Part shown: one piece after another, positions 50,797 through 61,359 of the stretch
How the letters are laid out: each line of letters begins with the position of its first letter
How positions within the stretch are numbered: position 1 is the first letter of the stretch
Assembly (NCBI RefSeq): GCF_900590755.1
Contig: NZ_UUOC01000047.1
Location: 62,001-126,000, forward strand
From: Pseudomonas viridiflava
GTDB lineage: Bacteria > Pseudomonadota > Gammaproteobacteria > Pseudomonadales > Pseudomonadaceae
DNA: 64,000 bases
Direction: 5' to 3'
Position numbers and translations under genes: made by a program
Notes under the pieces: generated by a model
What the model was told of the DNA's origin: nothing
What the model saw: the letters and a program-made list of their open reading frames with translations, nothing else
Database searches by the model: none

Positions 50797-51261
50797 TCAA
50801 CTGATACCCAAGCGTTGCCTGGCTGACCATTGGCGCGGTGACATGCCGTGTTCACCTTGAAATGCACTGCGCATCGCATAGGCATCAGGGAAACCGCACC
50901 GTGAGGCGGTCAGTTCGATCGGGCTGCCTGCCGACAAGTCAGCGACTCGATGTTCTGCCAAGGAGCCAGGGGCAGGACGATCGAGGAGCGGTGAATGCGC
51001 ACCCCCTCGTTGCGGACCGGCGACCAGGTGACGCGCCACCTGAGGGGCCTCGCCTTGCCCCCAGAACCGTGCGATCAAATGCAGGCAGCAATCCAGCCCG
51101 GCGGCCACACCGGCTGCAGTCACGACTGATCCGTCATCAATGAACAGAGCCCCTGGGTCGACATCGACCGAAGGAAAGCTGGCCGCGAACTGCTCTGCCG
51201 CCGCCCAGTGGGTGGTCGCACGCCGTCCGTTAGCCGCCCCGCCTGGGCAAGCTAAAACACC
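50797..51261 (-). pseudogene. GlxA/AraC-type regulator remnant
   Basis: The minus-strand frame reads NGRRATTHWAAAEQFAASFP, DPGALFIDDGSVVTAAGVAA and HLIARFWGQGEAPQVARHLV: the end of the DJ-1/PfpI-like domain of GlxA-family regulators. It then jumps from AEHRVADL to SPIELTASRCGFPDAYAMRS, so most of the first AraC helix-turn-helix (about 40-50 residues) is deleted, and ends GMSPRQWSARQR. The N-terminal part is missing behind a stop at 51262-51264. Both defects make it a pseudogene. It lies divergent from a cysteine hydrolase, the usual partner of such regulators. Confidence 0.75.
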
Positions 51262-51328
51262 CTAAGGCAGTCGCCAGACCCTCGTCACAGGCTTAAAGTG
51301 ACTTCACTATCTACCCAGGAGCATTTAA

Positions 51329-51832
51329 ATGAGCCGTGCACTCGTCGTAATCGATATTCAAAATGACTACTTCGCTGACGGAGTGCTGCCTCTGCATGAC
51401 GCCGATGAAACGTCCGCAAGAATCGCTAAAGCCATGGAAAGCGCCCAAAACGCGGGAGATCGTATTGTGCTGGTGCAACACATTTCCAAGGCTACCAGTG
51501 GGCTATTCGCGTCGGGCGGGACAGGCGTCGACATCCGCCCTTCTATTCTTGCAGCCGCTGCGGATGCCCCCATTGTCATCAAACACGTTGCCGATTCGTT
51601 CCAGGACACAGACCTGGCGAGCCATCTGGAGGGCGTAGACACGCTACTGATCTGCGGGATGATGACGCAGAACTGCGTGGTGTTCACCGCGATGTCGAAG
51701 GCTGCTGAAAAATTCAACGTCATCGTCGTGGAGGACCTCTGTGCCGCCCCCACAGAAACCGTGCATAAGATCGCGCTCAGCGCATTGCGGTCCAAGCTGG
51801 AGGTTCAGAGCAGCGAGCAGGTCTGGGGTTGA
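51329..51832 (+). CDS. Isochorismatase-family cysteine hydrolase
   Basis: The 167-residue enzyme has the catalytic triad of the family: Asp10 (VVIDIQNDYF), Lys (PIVIKHVADSF, about residue 90) and Cys (CGMMTQNCVVFTAMSKA, about 117), with the cis-peptide region before the cysteine. Members hydrolyse C-N or vinyl ether bonds, for example nicotinamidase or isochorismatase; the substrate here is unknown. AGGAG precedes the ATG. The control gene to its left appears broken. Confidence 0.88.
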   Translation: MSRALVVIDIQNDYFADGVLPLHDADETSARIAKAMESAQNAGDRIVLVQHISKATSGLFASGGTGVDIRPSILAAAADAPIVIKHVADSFQDTDLASHLEGVDTLLICGMMTQNCVVFTAMSKAAEKFNVIVVEDLCAAPTETVHKIALSALRSKLEVQSSEQVWG

Positions 51833-51866
51833 AATAACGCATAGCCTGGGGCGGTTTTCTGATTGA

Positions 51867-52604
51867 TCAGCAAGCCGCCGTGAAAATTTCCTGTTTTTTG
51901 TGAGGCCCGGTGTTGGCGGAGTACTCGGTGTGCACGAGCCCTTGGCTGAACGCTACATCCCTGACCAGCTGCCGATTGGACAGGCTGTTGCCGGAGTCAG
52001 CCAGGTAGGCTTGCAGGTCTACCCATTTCGCTTCTTCAATCTCGTCGGTGTCCAGTATGTTGATACGCTGCGTCAGGGCTGTCATTCGGCAGATGAAGTG
52101 AATATTCGACTTGCCGAACTGGTAGGGGTGTTTGGTGGTAAACGCCACGATGGAGTCGCACTTCGATTCAATTCCGGTCTCCTCCAGCACCTCACGCTCG
52201 ATCGAATCCTGAATACGCTCGGCGGGGTCTACATGGCCGCCCGGTAACTTGAACCCGGTGGTGCCTCGCTCCCTTATGACGAGCAGTTCCCCTGCGTCAT
52301 TAATGACGATGGCCCCTGCCCCGACGGTATGGGTGGGCACAAAGGGCACGAATGCTTGCTCGAACGGGCGGCGCACCAGAGTCAGCTGATCGCTCAGACA
52401 GCTATGAAATGAGAAACCCGCGGCGGTGAAAACCGGAATGCCTTGAGCGTTGGTGATCGGCAATGTGACCCAAGCCAGCGCCAGGCGCTCGCGCTCGATG
52501 AAGGCGACTAACCCGTCTACGGCTCCACGCAGCGCTTGCGGGTCGTCCGGCAGCGAATCAGCGTCGACAATGATGCCGTTGAAATTGTCCCGTTTGAATT
52601 CCAC
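51867..52604 (-). CDS. Nudix hydrolase with N-terminal pre-Nudix domain
   Basis: The 245-residue protein has an N-terminal alpha/beta domain (residues about 1-95, acetyltransferase-like, as in human NUDT6-type proteins) and a Nudix domain with the complete box G-H-V-D-P-A-E ... R-E-V-L-E-E-T-G (GGHVDPAERIQDSIEREVLE, then ETGI). It should hydrolyse a nucleoside diphosphate linked to another moiety. I chose the GTG at 52604 because AGAGG lies 6 bases before it; the frame to 52679 adds residues without a site. Confidence 0.85.
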   Translation of the reverse strand: MEFKRDNFNGIIVDADSLPDDPQALRGAVDGLVAFIERERLALAWVTLPITNAQGIPVFTAAGFSFHSCLSDQLTLVRRPFEQAFVPFVPTHTVGAGAIVINDAGELLVIRERGTTGFKLPGGHVDPAERIQDSIEREVLEETGIESKCDSIVAFTTKHPYQFGKSNIHFICRMTALTQRINILDTDEIEEAKWVDLQAYLADSGNSLSNRQLVRDVAFSQGLVHTEYSANTGPHKKQEIFTAAC

Positions 52605-52860
52605 AGTGCACCTCTGGATTGGTCGATCTGCCGGGATTGTAAGGATGTGGGCGCTGCTTGGCGACTGAGCGGGCCTCATGACTCAAGAGAGCGAACGGCG
52701 CATATACCACTAACGCCCGAGACAGTTGATAATGCGGCGCTTAATGCAAGTGTCAGAGAGCCCGGATCGGCTTCAGTCTGCGTCGATCCATCGGGACACT
52801 GGCCATACCTGTCGTAAGCCCTGCCTTTTCTGAAGGGGGGCAGAATAATAAGAGTGCAAG

Positions 52861-53562
52861 GTGCAGCTACTTTCTTCTCAATCAGCTCATTCCTACCGTC
52901 GCGGCGCTTTGGCCGTACTGCCTCTTTCAATTGCCTGCGCGCCATGGGGCCTATTGGCCGGCTCGCTTGCGATTGATGCCGGGCTGACGCCAGCTCAGGG
53001 CCAAGGGTTATCGGCTTTTGTGTTCGCGGGCGCAGCGCAGATTGTGGCCATCGGGATGCTGAAAAGCGGTGCCAGCGTCCTGTCGATTCTGCTGACAGTG
53101 CTCTTGCTCACCTCGCAGCATTTACTCTACGGGTTACATATGCGGGCGCACATCAGCCCCATGAGTGCGCGCTGGCGAGTCGGGATGGGCTTTCTTCTTA
53201 CGGATGAATTGTTCGCGCTCACCAGCCATCTGGGTCCACGCAACTTTGATCGTTGGTACGCCCTGGGGGTGGGCCTGACCTTCTACCTGCTCTGGAACCT
53301 ATTCACCTTCGCGGGGATCATGCTGGGGAGCAATATTCCAGGCCTGGCGAATCTGGGCCTGGATTTCTCGATTGCCGCCACCTTCATCGCGCTGATCGTG
53401 CCGAACGTGAAAAACCTGCCCACCGTCATCTGCGTGATCGTGTCACTGCTGGCGTCGGTACTGCTGAGCTACTTTCAGGTCGAAGGGGCACTGATCTTGT
53501 CCGGGCTTGCAGGTATGACGGCAGGTTTTGTCTGTAAACGATACAGGGAGATCTGCACATGA
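52861..53562 (+). CDS. azlC: AzlC family branched-chain amino acid exporter subunit
   Basis: The 233-residue membrane protein has about six to eight hydrophobic segments and the AzlC signatures 'LSIACAPWGLLAGSLAIDAGL', 'FVFAGAAQIVAIGMLKSGAS' and 'TSQHLLYGLHMRAHI'. With AzlD it exports branched-chain amino acids or their analogues. The start is a GTG (gtgcagcta) after AAGAGTGCAAG. Its stop overlaps the azlD start (ATGA). Confidence 0.9.
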   Translation: MQLLSSQSAHSYRRGALAVLPLSIACAPWGLLAGSLAIDAGLTPAQGQGLSAFVFAGAAQIVAIGMLKSGASVLSILLTVLLLTSQHLLYGLHMRAHISPMSARWRVGMGFLLTDELFALTSHLGPRNFDRWYALGVGLTFYLLWNLFTFAGIMLGSNIPGLANLGLDFSIAATFIALIVPNVKNLPTVICVIVSLLASVLLSYFQVEGALILSGLAGMTAGFVCKRYREICT

Positions 53563-53873
53563 AAGCCTGGTTGGTGATTGGCTTCATGAGCGCCATTGTG
53601 TTCATGAACCGCTACGTTTTTCTGGAACCACGCCTGCCCTTGAGGCTGGGGCGTAACCTGCGGGACTTCCTTGGCTTCGCAGTGCCAGGCCTGCTGACTG
53701 CCATCTGCGCGCCCATTGTGTTTCTGCCAGATCACCAGTTGGATTTGTCCCCCACCAACCCCTACCTGCTGGCCGGAGTGTTTGCGGTCGCCATCATGTT
53801 GTGGAAGAAAAGTGTGCTGATGACGCTGATCACCAGCATGGCGGTCTTTTATTTGCTGAGATGGCTGTTGTGA
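53559..53873 (+). CDS. azlD: AzlD family transport subunit
   Basis: A 104-residue protein with four hydrophobic segments (WLVIGFMSAIVFMNRYVFLE, NLRDFLGFAVPGLLTAICAP, PYLLAGVFAVAIMLWKKSVL, and the C-terminus). It is the small partner of AzlC, and the two form the exporter. The four-base overlap with azlC ensures coupled translation. Confidence 0.88.
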   Translation: MKAWLVIGFMSAIVFMNRYVFLEPRLPLRLGRNLRDFLGFAVPGLLTAICAPIVFLPDHQLDLSPTNPYLLAGVFAVAIMLWKKSVLMTLITSMAVFYLLRWLL

Positions 53874-53952
53874 AGCGGTTGTTGCGCGCGGCACCAGCAA
53901 GCATCAGCCGCGCCAATGCTCCGCTACTCCGCCTTTGTCACCCAGCACCGGA

Positions 53953-54495
53953 TCAGTCTGGGGAAAGCACAGTTGTGCGATCTGTGCAATCCTGCGCGGG
54001 AGTGGCCGGGTCACGATTGATATCGCCCTCCTGCCCCGACGGATAGGCGCCGACCACCATGAAGTCGTCGCTGGAGCCGAGGTTGCAATGCCCTGTTCCC
54101 GCAGGCAGCAACAACACATCCCCCGCCTTGACCTCGACCACATGACCGCCCGGCCCGCCCAGCATCAATCGCGCATGACCGGCAAAGACGCCCAATACCT
54201 CATGACCACGGGTGTGATAGTGGTGGTAGGTAAATACGCCGTAGCGCCATTGCGGCGGCCAGCCGTTGGCGGCAAACGTTCGCTCAAACAACGCCGCAGG
54301 ATCGCTGCCGGTGACATTCAGCGCGGCAGGATAAATCAGCACGGGCAGCTTCGGATTGTTGGGAATACCGCCGTTGGCCTTGAGCATCAACGTCTGTACG
54401 ACGGGGGCAGCTAACGCCTGTTTCATGGTCAATGCTCCAGTGCCAAGCAGGCTCAGCAAGGTGAGTGTATTGAATTGACGTCGGGTCAGCGCCAT
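53953..54495 (-). CDS. Exported cupin protein (YjlB type)
   Basis: The 180-residue protein starts MALTRRQFNTLTLLSLLGTG, with an RR motif that looks like a twin-arginine signal, although the pair is not the full consensus. The mature part is a single cupin barrel: 'YHHYHTRGHEVLGVFAGHAR' (metal-site His pair and Glu) and 'DVLLLPAGTGHCNLG' (third His). This resembles the YjlB family. The function is unknown; the Tat signal would fit a metal-loaded periplasmic protein. ATG 54495 is preceded by AGGAG. Confidence 0.8.
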   Translation of the reverse strand: MALTRRQFNTLTLLSLLGTGALTMKQALAAPVVQTLMLKANGGIPNNPKLPVLIYPAALNVTGSDPAALFERTFAANGWPPQWRYGVFTYHHYHTRGHEVLGVFAGHARLMLGGPGGHVVEVKAGDVLLLPAGTGHCNLGSSDDFMVVGAYPSGQEGDINRDPATPAQDCTDRTTVLSPD

Positions 54496-54540
54496 GGTTC
54501 GGACTCCTGTCGGGTGAAAGTACAAACGATTCGCAACGGG

Positions 54541-54900
54541 TCAGAATCCCGTGAAGTCCGAAAACCAAGGTGAAACAGCACTACTGTCATGCCCTTTGTA
54601 ATCCGCTTGTCCTCGAAGATCATTGAGGCATAGAAACGAACTGATCGTGGCTGGAATAGAGAGAAGGTTCAGCATCCAGAGACCGACATTATGGGATTCG
54701 AACGTCACCAGGGCGACCACGTTAATGACGGCCATGCTGATGATTACGATATTGGAAATGAGGTGCTGACGTCTGGAGGAGGCAAAGCTCTCCCAGTCGT
54801 AAATAAGCCACATGTGAGAAAAAACTCCGCATTCCTGGCACTTATGGGTGGGCGAAAGCTTGATGGGAATATAGCCACAGTTGGGGCACTTCGATTTCAT
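54541..54900 (-). CDS. Zinc-ribbon membrane protein (119 aa)
   Basis: The protein begins MKSKCPNCGYIPIKLSPTHK with a second CxxC (KCQECGVF), a typical four-cysteine zinc ribbon at residues 5-36. Two hydrophobic segments follow (ISNIVIISMAVINVVALVTF and LWMLNLLSIPATISSFLCL). Its ATG overlaps the stop of the DUF2269 gene (ATGA), so the two are coupled. Such zinc-ribbon/membrane proteins occur in several bacterial lineages without known function. Confidence 0.75.
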   Translation of the reverse strand: MKSKCPNCGYIPIKLSPTHKCQECGVFSHMWLIYDWESFASSRRQHLISNIVIISMAVINVVALVTFESHNVGLWMLNLLSIPATISSFLCLNDLRGQADYKGHDSSAVSPWFSDFTGF

Positions 54901-55382
54901 AGCGTTATCCACTGCCAGGGCGACATCTTGGTCACCATCATCGCCACGATCAGGAACATTCCAGCAAAGCCAAAAATACCCATCCAGAACCACACTCGAT
55001 AATGGCTGCGATAGGAATCATCCAGCGAGCCGCCCTGATTTGCCGCCTGCATGGCCATGCGCATAAGACGTTTTTGAATCACCAACACAGGCAACCATAG
55101 AGCCCCTACCGCGAAGAAGACAATTACCGAGGTTAATACCCACTCACTGGTCATTGGTAGCCCGCCCAGTTTGAGTAGCCAATACCCGGTCGCGAGTTGC
55201 AAGAAGCCCGCAGGCGTAGTTATCCAGGTGTCATAACGCACGACCATCCCGGCGACATGGGCAATCAGCACCGGGCAACGGCTTCGGTTGGCGGCAACCA
55301 GGTAAAGGTACGAACCCATCCCTAAGCCGAACAGGAAAATAGCCGCGATAACATGCAGGTACTTCAGGTACAGATAAAGCAT
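54897..55382 (-). CDS. DUF2269-type integral membrane protein
   Basis: The 161-residue protein has four hydrophobic segments, beginning MLYLYLKYLHVIAAIFLFGL with the DUF2269 pattern 'LKYLHVxAAIxxxG' and 'YDTWITTPAGFLQLATGYWL'. DUF2269 proteins are haem-type-like or unknown small membrane proteins; conserved His10 may bind a cofactor. It begins 3 bases after the saccharopine dehydrogenase-like stop, so it belongs to that operon. Confidence 0.8.
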   Translation of the reverse strand: MLYLYLKYLHVIAAIFLFGLGMGSYLYLVAANRSRCPVLIAHVAGMVVRYDTWITTPAGFLQLATGYWLLKLGGLPMTSEWVLTSVIVFFAVGALWLPVLVIQKRLMRMAMQAANQGGSLDDSYRSHYRVWFWMGIFGFAGMFLIVAMMVTKMSPWQWITL

Positions 55383-55385
55383 CGA

Positions 55386-56513
55386 TCAATCCTGCGGGTC
55401 AGAGAAATGTACATCCAGCCGCAGTTTGTCCTGCTCGCCAATCGCATCAAGGTATTCATCCGAACCGATGAAGCCAACGCAGGTTCGCGCGCCCGGCTCA
55501 GGGAATTCACTCTTCGCGACCTTCGCCATCAGCGCTACTGCTGCACAACTGGGGATCTGCGGTCCCTTGTCGTCAAATGCTGTCAATTGCAGCTTCAGCG
55601 TTAGAGCGTTCCCTTGCAGGCCTATGCCGTGGACGTCTATATACATCGCGCTTTTGCCATCGCCGAACCCCTCGAAGTGGCTTCCCATGCGATGCAGCCT
55701 TTCGGCCCAGCGCTCAGGATCGCGCAACAGGCCAGCCCGGTTAGCAACAGCGAACAGGTAGCTGGCCAGGCCTCCGAACTTCAAACCTGATCCGGCCTTG
55801 AACATGAGAGTCTTTGCGCCGTAGCGCCGGGCAAAGATATCCATGTCAGGCACATCAACGTTGGCCAACACTCGCCACCCGAGGTAGGGCATGCGGCGCA
55901 ACTCCAATCCTTGCCAGCCGATCACTTCCCGGACTCGCCCGTTTTGCAACTGCTTGATCGGCTTCCCGGCGTAGGCGAGCACTCCCTGAACGGTGGACAA
56001 ACCTGGCATCTTCGCTGAGGACGAGATGCCGTGGATGATCGAGTCAATCCGCTGGAATCGCTGCCTGTATTTGTCAATCAATGCCGATGACAGGGTCGGT
56101 ACCGAACTGCATCCACTGAACACCGTCACCCCGGCTTGCCGCGCCGCGTCATCGAGTACCGAGATGCCGTTAACGAACGTGCGGCAGTCGGACAAGTCGC
56201 AGTAATTGACGCGCGCCTGGATGCAGGACTGCGCAACTGCGTAGCTTTGCCCCTGGAAAGGACCTGCGGTATGGATGACCCAGTCCACCTGAGAAGCCCG
56301 CAGTTCGGCAGCAAAACCAGCCCCCATTGCGTCACCGCACCAACTCTTGCACGGGCTGGCGGACAGCGTATTGAGGGCTTCCAGTTGCGCTGCCAGCTTG
56401 CGGGAATTGCGTCCGCTAACGATCAACTCGATATCAGGCATGGCGACCAGGTGACGACAGATGATGCTGCCGAAATTACCGTATGCACCAATGACCAGGA
56501 CCTTTACAGGCAT
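55386..56513 (-). CDS. Saccharopine dehydrogenase-like oxidoreductase
   Basis: The 375-residue protein has an N-terminal Rossmann fold with GAYGNFGSIICRHL (residues 9-22) and the family block 'HTAGPFQGQSYAVAQSCIQA' with 'VNYCDLSDCRTFV'. The C-terminal part is alpha/beta. This is the saccharopine-dehydrogenase-like NAD(P)-binding group, which includes trans-acting enoyl reductases; it is too divergent to assign lysine metabolism. It heads a three-gene operon with DUF2269 and zinc-ribbon membrane proteins, which suggests a membrane-linked redox role. Confidence 0.82.
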   Translation of the reverse strand: MPVKVLVIGAYGNFGSIICRHLVAMPDIELIVSGRNSRKLAAQLEALNTLSASPCKSWCGDAMGAGFAAELRASQVDWVIHTAGPFQGQSYAVAQSCIQARVNYCDLSDCRTFVNGISVLDDAARQAGVTVFSGCSSVPTLSSALIDKYRQRFQRIDSIIHGISSSAKMPGLSTVQGVLAYAGKPIKQLQNGRVREVIGWQGLELRRMPYLGWRVLANVDVPDMDIFARRYGAKTLMFKAGSGLKFGGLASYLFAVANRAGLLRDPERWAERLHRMGSHFEGFGDGKSAMYIDVHGIGLQGNALTLKLQLTAFDDKGPQIPSCAAVALMAKVAKSEFPEPGARTCVGFIGSDEYLDAIGEQDKLRLDVHFSDPQD

Positions 56514-56767
56514 TTGCTTTCCTTGCGGTGGGTAGAGTCGCGTCTGTCACATCAATATCGGGTGATGTCCGAGCCAGCGCCGGGCATTATGCGGCCTTCG
56601 CGGCCAGCTATGCTCCTGCGAATTGATTGATCTGGCAAATCGAGTGCCCCTCGACTGCGAGACGCAGTTGAAGCTGCGGATTGAGCCAGCGCCGAGACCT
56701 GAACGCCAACAAGGAATTTGCTTGTTCCGAACGAACGAGCAGCACAGGCTAGACCTGTCCACCAACG

Positions 56768-57301
56768 CTACCCCTGAGGCGTGCTACCGTCGCCCTCGCC
56801 CAGCTCACGCTGCATGATCACGGTGTCGAGCCAGCGACCATGCTTGAAACCTACCGACTCAAACACCCCGACCTTGCGAAAGCCCAAACGCTCATGCAGC
56901 CGGATCGATGCCAGGTTTTCGCTGTTGCCGATGATCGCGACCATTTGCCGCCGTCCGCCCTCAATGCAGCGCTGGATCACCCTGCTCAATAACGCCTTTC
57001 CGACTCCCAGACCGGACATGCCCTCGCGGACATAGACCGAATCCTCGACTGTGAAACGATAGGCCGGACGCGGTCGATACAGCGTCGCGTAGCCATAACC
57101 GACCACTTCCCCGTTGTGCTCGGCCACCACGTAGGGCAAGCCATTGGCACAGATATCGGCGCGCCGCTGGCACATCTGTTCGAGGGTCGGCGGCTCCAGT
57201 TCGAAACTGGCGGTGCCATGAATCACGTGATGGGCATATATCGCCTGCACCGCGGGCATGTCGTCTTCAGTGGCGTCTCGAACAAGCAGATTGTGGGGCA
57301 T
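56768..57301 (-). CDS. PPT-type GNAT acetyltransferase (methionine sulfoximine family)
   Basis: The 177-residue GNAT protein has the block 'YAHHVIHGTASFELEPPTLE' near residues 22-41 and 'DSVYVREGMSGLGVGKALLS' (acetyl-CoA loop G-x-G-x-G-K), plus 'IGNSENLASIRLHERLGF'. This matches the phosphinothricin/methionine-sulfoximine acetyltransferase family, which inactivates amino-acid analogues. The true substrate cannot be told from sequence. Confidence 0.88.
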   Translation of the reverse strand: MPHNLLVRDATEDDMPAVQAIYAHHVIHGTASFELEPPTLEQMCQRRADICANGLPYVVAEHNGEVVGYGYATLYRPRPAYRFTVEDSVYVREGMSGLGVGKALLSRVIQRCIEGGRRQMVAIIGNSENLASIRLHERLGFRKVGVFESVGFKHGRWLDTVIMQRELGEGDGSTPQG

Positions 57302-57447
57302 GAATAGTCTTCGTCAGGATTGTCGGGTTACCCGTGCTGCTGGCTGGCTTTGTGCTGAGGCAGCTCGGCGCGCTGGCAAATAATGACGCCGGGCCAAATC
57401 AAAACAAAGCTATGATTGCTCATCGTCAGCATAAGTAAAACTTTGTC

Positions 57448-58335
57448 ATGCAGCGCCTCAATCTTAACCATCTGCACACCTTTGCCCTGGTCATTCAGCA
57501 GGGCAGTTTCTCCGGCGCAGCTGAACTTCAGGCCCTAACCCAGCCCGCTGTCAGCTTGCAAATCCGTCAGCTGGAAACCCGGCTGAACCTCAAGCTGATA
57601 GAGCGTGTCGGCAAGCGGATAAAACCGACGTCGGCAGGTAATACCCTGCTTGAGCACATCGGGCGTATCAATGCCGTGGTCGACGACGCCCTGCTCGACC
57701 TGTCCAGCCATGCCCAAGGCATTGCCGGTCAAATCGCCATCGGTACCGGCGCCACGGCCTGCATTCATTTACTGCCGCCTATTCTGCAAACCCTTCGTCG
57801 TCAGTTTCCAGCACTGGATGTGCGGGTCAGCACGGGTAATACCGATGGCATCCTGCGTGCCGTCGAGGAAAACCGCCTGGATCTGGCCTTGGTCACGCTA
57901 CCCGCCGCCGGGCGCAGTTTGTCGATCAGCCCATTGCTGGAGGATGAGTTCGTAGCGATCTTCAGCGCCGAGCAGCCAGACTTGCCACACAAGGTGACAC
58001 CGGCATCATTGACGAGCTTGCCGCTGGTGGTTTTTGAAGCCGGTAGCGGCACGCGGATGTTGATTGATGAGTGGTATCTGCAGGCTGGCCTGCGCGTCAA
58101 ACCCGTGATGGAGCTGGGCAGCATTGAGGCCATCAAGGAGATGGTCGCCGCCGGGTTGGGTTACAGCATTGTGCCGGCCATGTCAGTGGCGGCCACTCAT
58201 CATCGACGGGGCTTGCGGGTCGAGTCACTGCAACCGCCATTGACCCGTACGCTGGGCATTGCGCTGCGTCAGGACAAGCCGGTGGGCAAGGCGCTGCGGC
58301 AAGTTCTCGATGCCTTGCAGACGCTGTCGTCCTGA
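57448..58335 (+). CDS. LysR-type transcriptional regulator
   Basis: The 295-residue protein has an N-terminal HTH (HLHTFALVIQQGSFSGAAEL, 'QALTQPAVSLQIRQLETRLN') and a C-terminal effector domain (ATACIHLLPPILQTLRRQFP, GSGTRMLIDEWYLQAGLRV) of the CysB/CbbR-like group. It stands alone between the acetyltransferase gene (divergent) and the sigma-54 activator (convergent). The target is not evident; genes of this group often control neighbouring sulfur or nitrogen metabolism. Confidence 0.85.
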   Translation: MQRLNLNHLHTFALVIQQGSFSGAAELQALTQPAVSLQIRQLETRLNLKLIERVGKRIKPTSAGNTLLEHIGRINAVVDDALLDLSSHAQGIAGQIAIGTGATACIHLLPPILQTLRRQFPALDVRVSTGNTDGILRAVEENRLDLALVTLPAAGRSLSISPLLEDEFVAIFSAEQPDLPHKVTPASLTSLPLVVFEAGSGTRMLIDEWYLQAGLRVKPVMELGSIEAIKEMVAAGLGYSIVPAMSVAATHHRRGLRVESLQPPLTRTLGIALRQDKPVGKALRQVLDALQTLSS

Positions 58336-58378
58336 CAGGAGCCGAACGACAACGCCCTACAGCGAATACTGCAAATCT

Positions 58379-60288
<1,910 letters not shown>

Positions 60289-60315
60289 GGACGTGCCCTG
60301 TTGAGTGCCAAGTGC

Positions 60316-60350
60316 ATTGCATACTATTTCAAGCTGCAATGAATTGAAAT
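60316..60350. promoter_or_regulatory. Enhancer dyads for the PrpR-type activator
   Basis: Two nested inverted repeats: ATTGCA / TGCAAT (60316-60321, 60335-60340) and ATTTCAA / TTGAAAT (60326-60332, 60344-60350). They lie about 80-115 bases upstream of the sigma-54 promoter and 28-62 bases before the activator start. Confidence 0.55.
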
Positions 60351-60428
60351 GCCCCACAATTTTTCCAATCGCATGAACGATCACCCAACCCTCTGTTTTT
60401 AAAGGACTAAATCCATAGTAAAACCTCC

Positions 60429-60443
60429 TGGCACAGCCCTTGC
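60429..60443 (+). promoter_or_regulatory. Sigma-54 promoter of the dehydrogenase-CitMHS operon
   Basis: TGGCACAGCCCTTGC matches the sigma-54 consensus (TGGCAC-N5-TTGC) exactly at the -24 and -12 elements, followed by T. It ends 42 bases before the ATG of the first gene. Confidence 0.85.
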
Positions 60444-60484
60444 TGACTTCAAGCCAATAATAAAGACAACACAGGAAAGACCGG

Positions 60485-61348
60485 ATGGATATCACCTTTA
60501 TCGGGTATGGCGAAGCCGCCCATCACATCAGCACCGGCCTGCGCACCACCGGCCACCTGCGCATCGGCGCCTTCGACGCCAAGGTCAGCCCCGCGCTGGA
60601 ACAACGCGCCGCAGACAATCAAGTCACCCTCTTCGACTCGCTGGAAAGCGCCTGCCAGGGCGCACGTTTTGTCGTCTGTCTCACCAGCGCCAGCAGCGCG
60701 CTGAGCATCGCGAAAACAGTCTTGCCCTTGCTGGTTGCCGGGCAAACCTACGTCGACATGAACTCCGCCGCCCCCACCGTCAAACAAGCCATTGACCAAC
60801 TGCCACGCGCAGCGGACGTGGACTTCTGCGACAGTGCGGTGATGGGCACCGTACCCGGCAACAACCACAAGGTCCCCATGCTGCTGTCGGGCAGCGGTGC
60901 AGCAGCGTTTGCTGCTGCGTTCTCGCCGCTTGGCATGCGCCTGACCGTACTTGACGCAGACGCTGGTGCAGCCTCCGCGATCAAGATGCTCAAGAGCGTG
61001 GTGATGAAAGGTCTGCCGCAATTACTGCTGGAAGCCTTCCAGGCCGGTGAACGCTTTGGCGTGCTGGATACCCTTGTGGCGTCTTTGGGCGACTCGTTGA
61101 ACGGCAAAACGGTAGAGCAATTGGCTAACACTTTCACTGCTCGGACACTGATCCACGCCAAGCGTCGCAGTGCGGAAATGGACGATGTGGTGACGACGCT
61201 CGAAGCGTCCGGGGTCGACGCCAGCATGTCCCGCGCCACCCAAGGCCAGCTGGACAAGCTGGCCGCCACGGACTGGGCCGATCTGCTCGGCCCCGACGGC
61301 AGCGATATGGACTACCGCACCGCCATCCAGCACCTGACCGCTCATTAA
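60485..61348 (+). CDS. NAD(P)-dependent hydroxyacid dehydrogenase-like (DUF1932)
   Basis: The 287-residue protein has an N-terminal Rossmann domain (ITFIGYGEAAHHISTGLR, with G-x-G-x-x-A) and a C-terminal DUF1932 helical domain (KMLKSVVMKGLPQLLLEAFQ, with the conserved active-site Lys in 'SAIKMLKSVVMKG'). This is the beta-hydroxyacid dehydrogenase superfamily, with 'VDFCDSAVMGTVPGNNHKVP' in the catalytic region. It probably oxidises a hydroxy di- or tricarboxylic acid. AGGAAAG precedes the ATG. Confidence 0.85.
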   Translation: MDITFIGYGEAAHHISTGLRTTGHLRIGAFDAKVSPALEQRAADNQVTLFDSLESACQGARFVVCLTSASSALSIAKTVLPLLVAGQTYVDMNSAAPTVKQAIDQLPRAADVDFCDSAVMGTVPGNNHKVPMLLSGSGAAAFAAAFSPLGMRLTVLDADAGAASAIKMLKSVVMKGLPQLLLEAFQAGERFGVLDTLVASLGDSLNGKTVEQLANTFTARTLIHAKRRSAEMDDVVTTLEASGVDASMSRATQGQLDKLAATDWADLLGPDGSDMDYRTAIQHLTAH

Positions 61349-61359
61349 CGAGAACTGCC

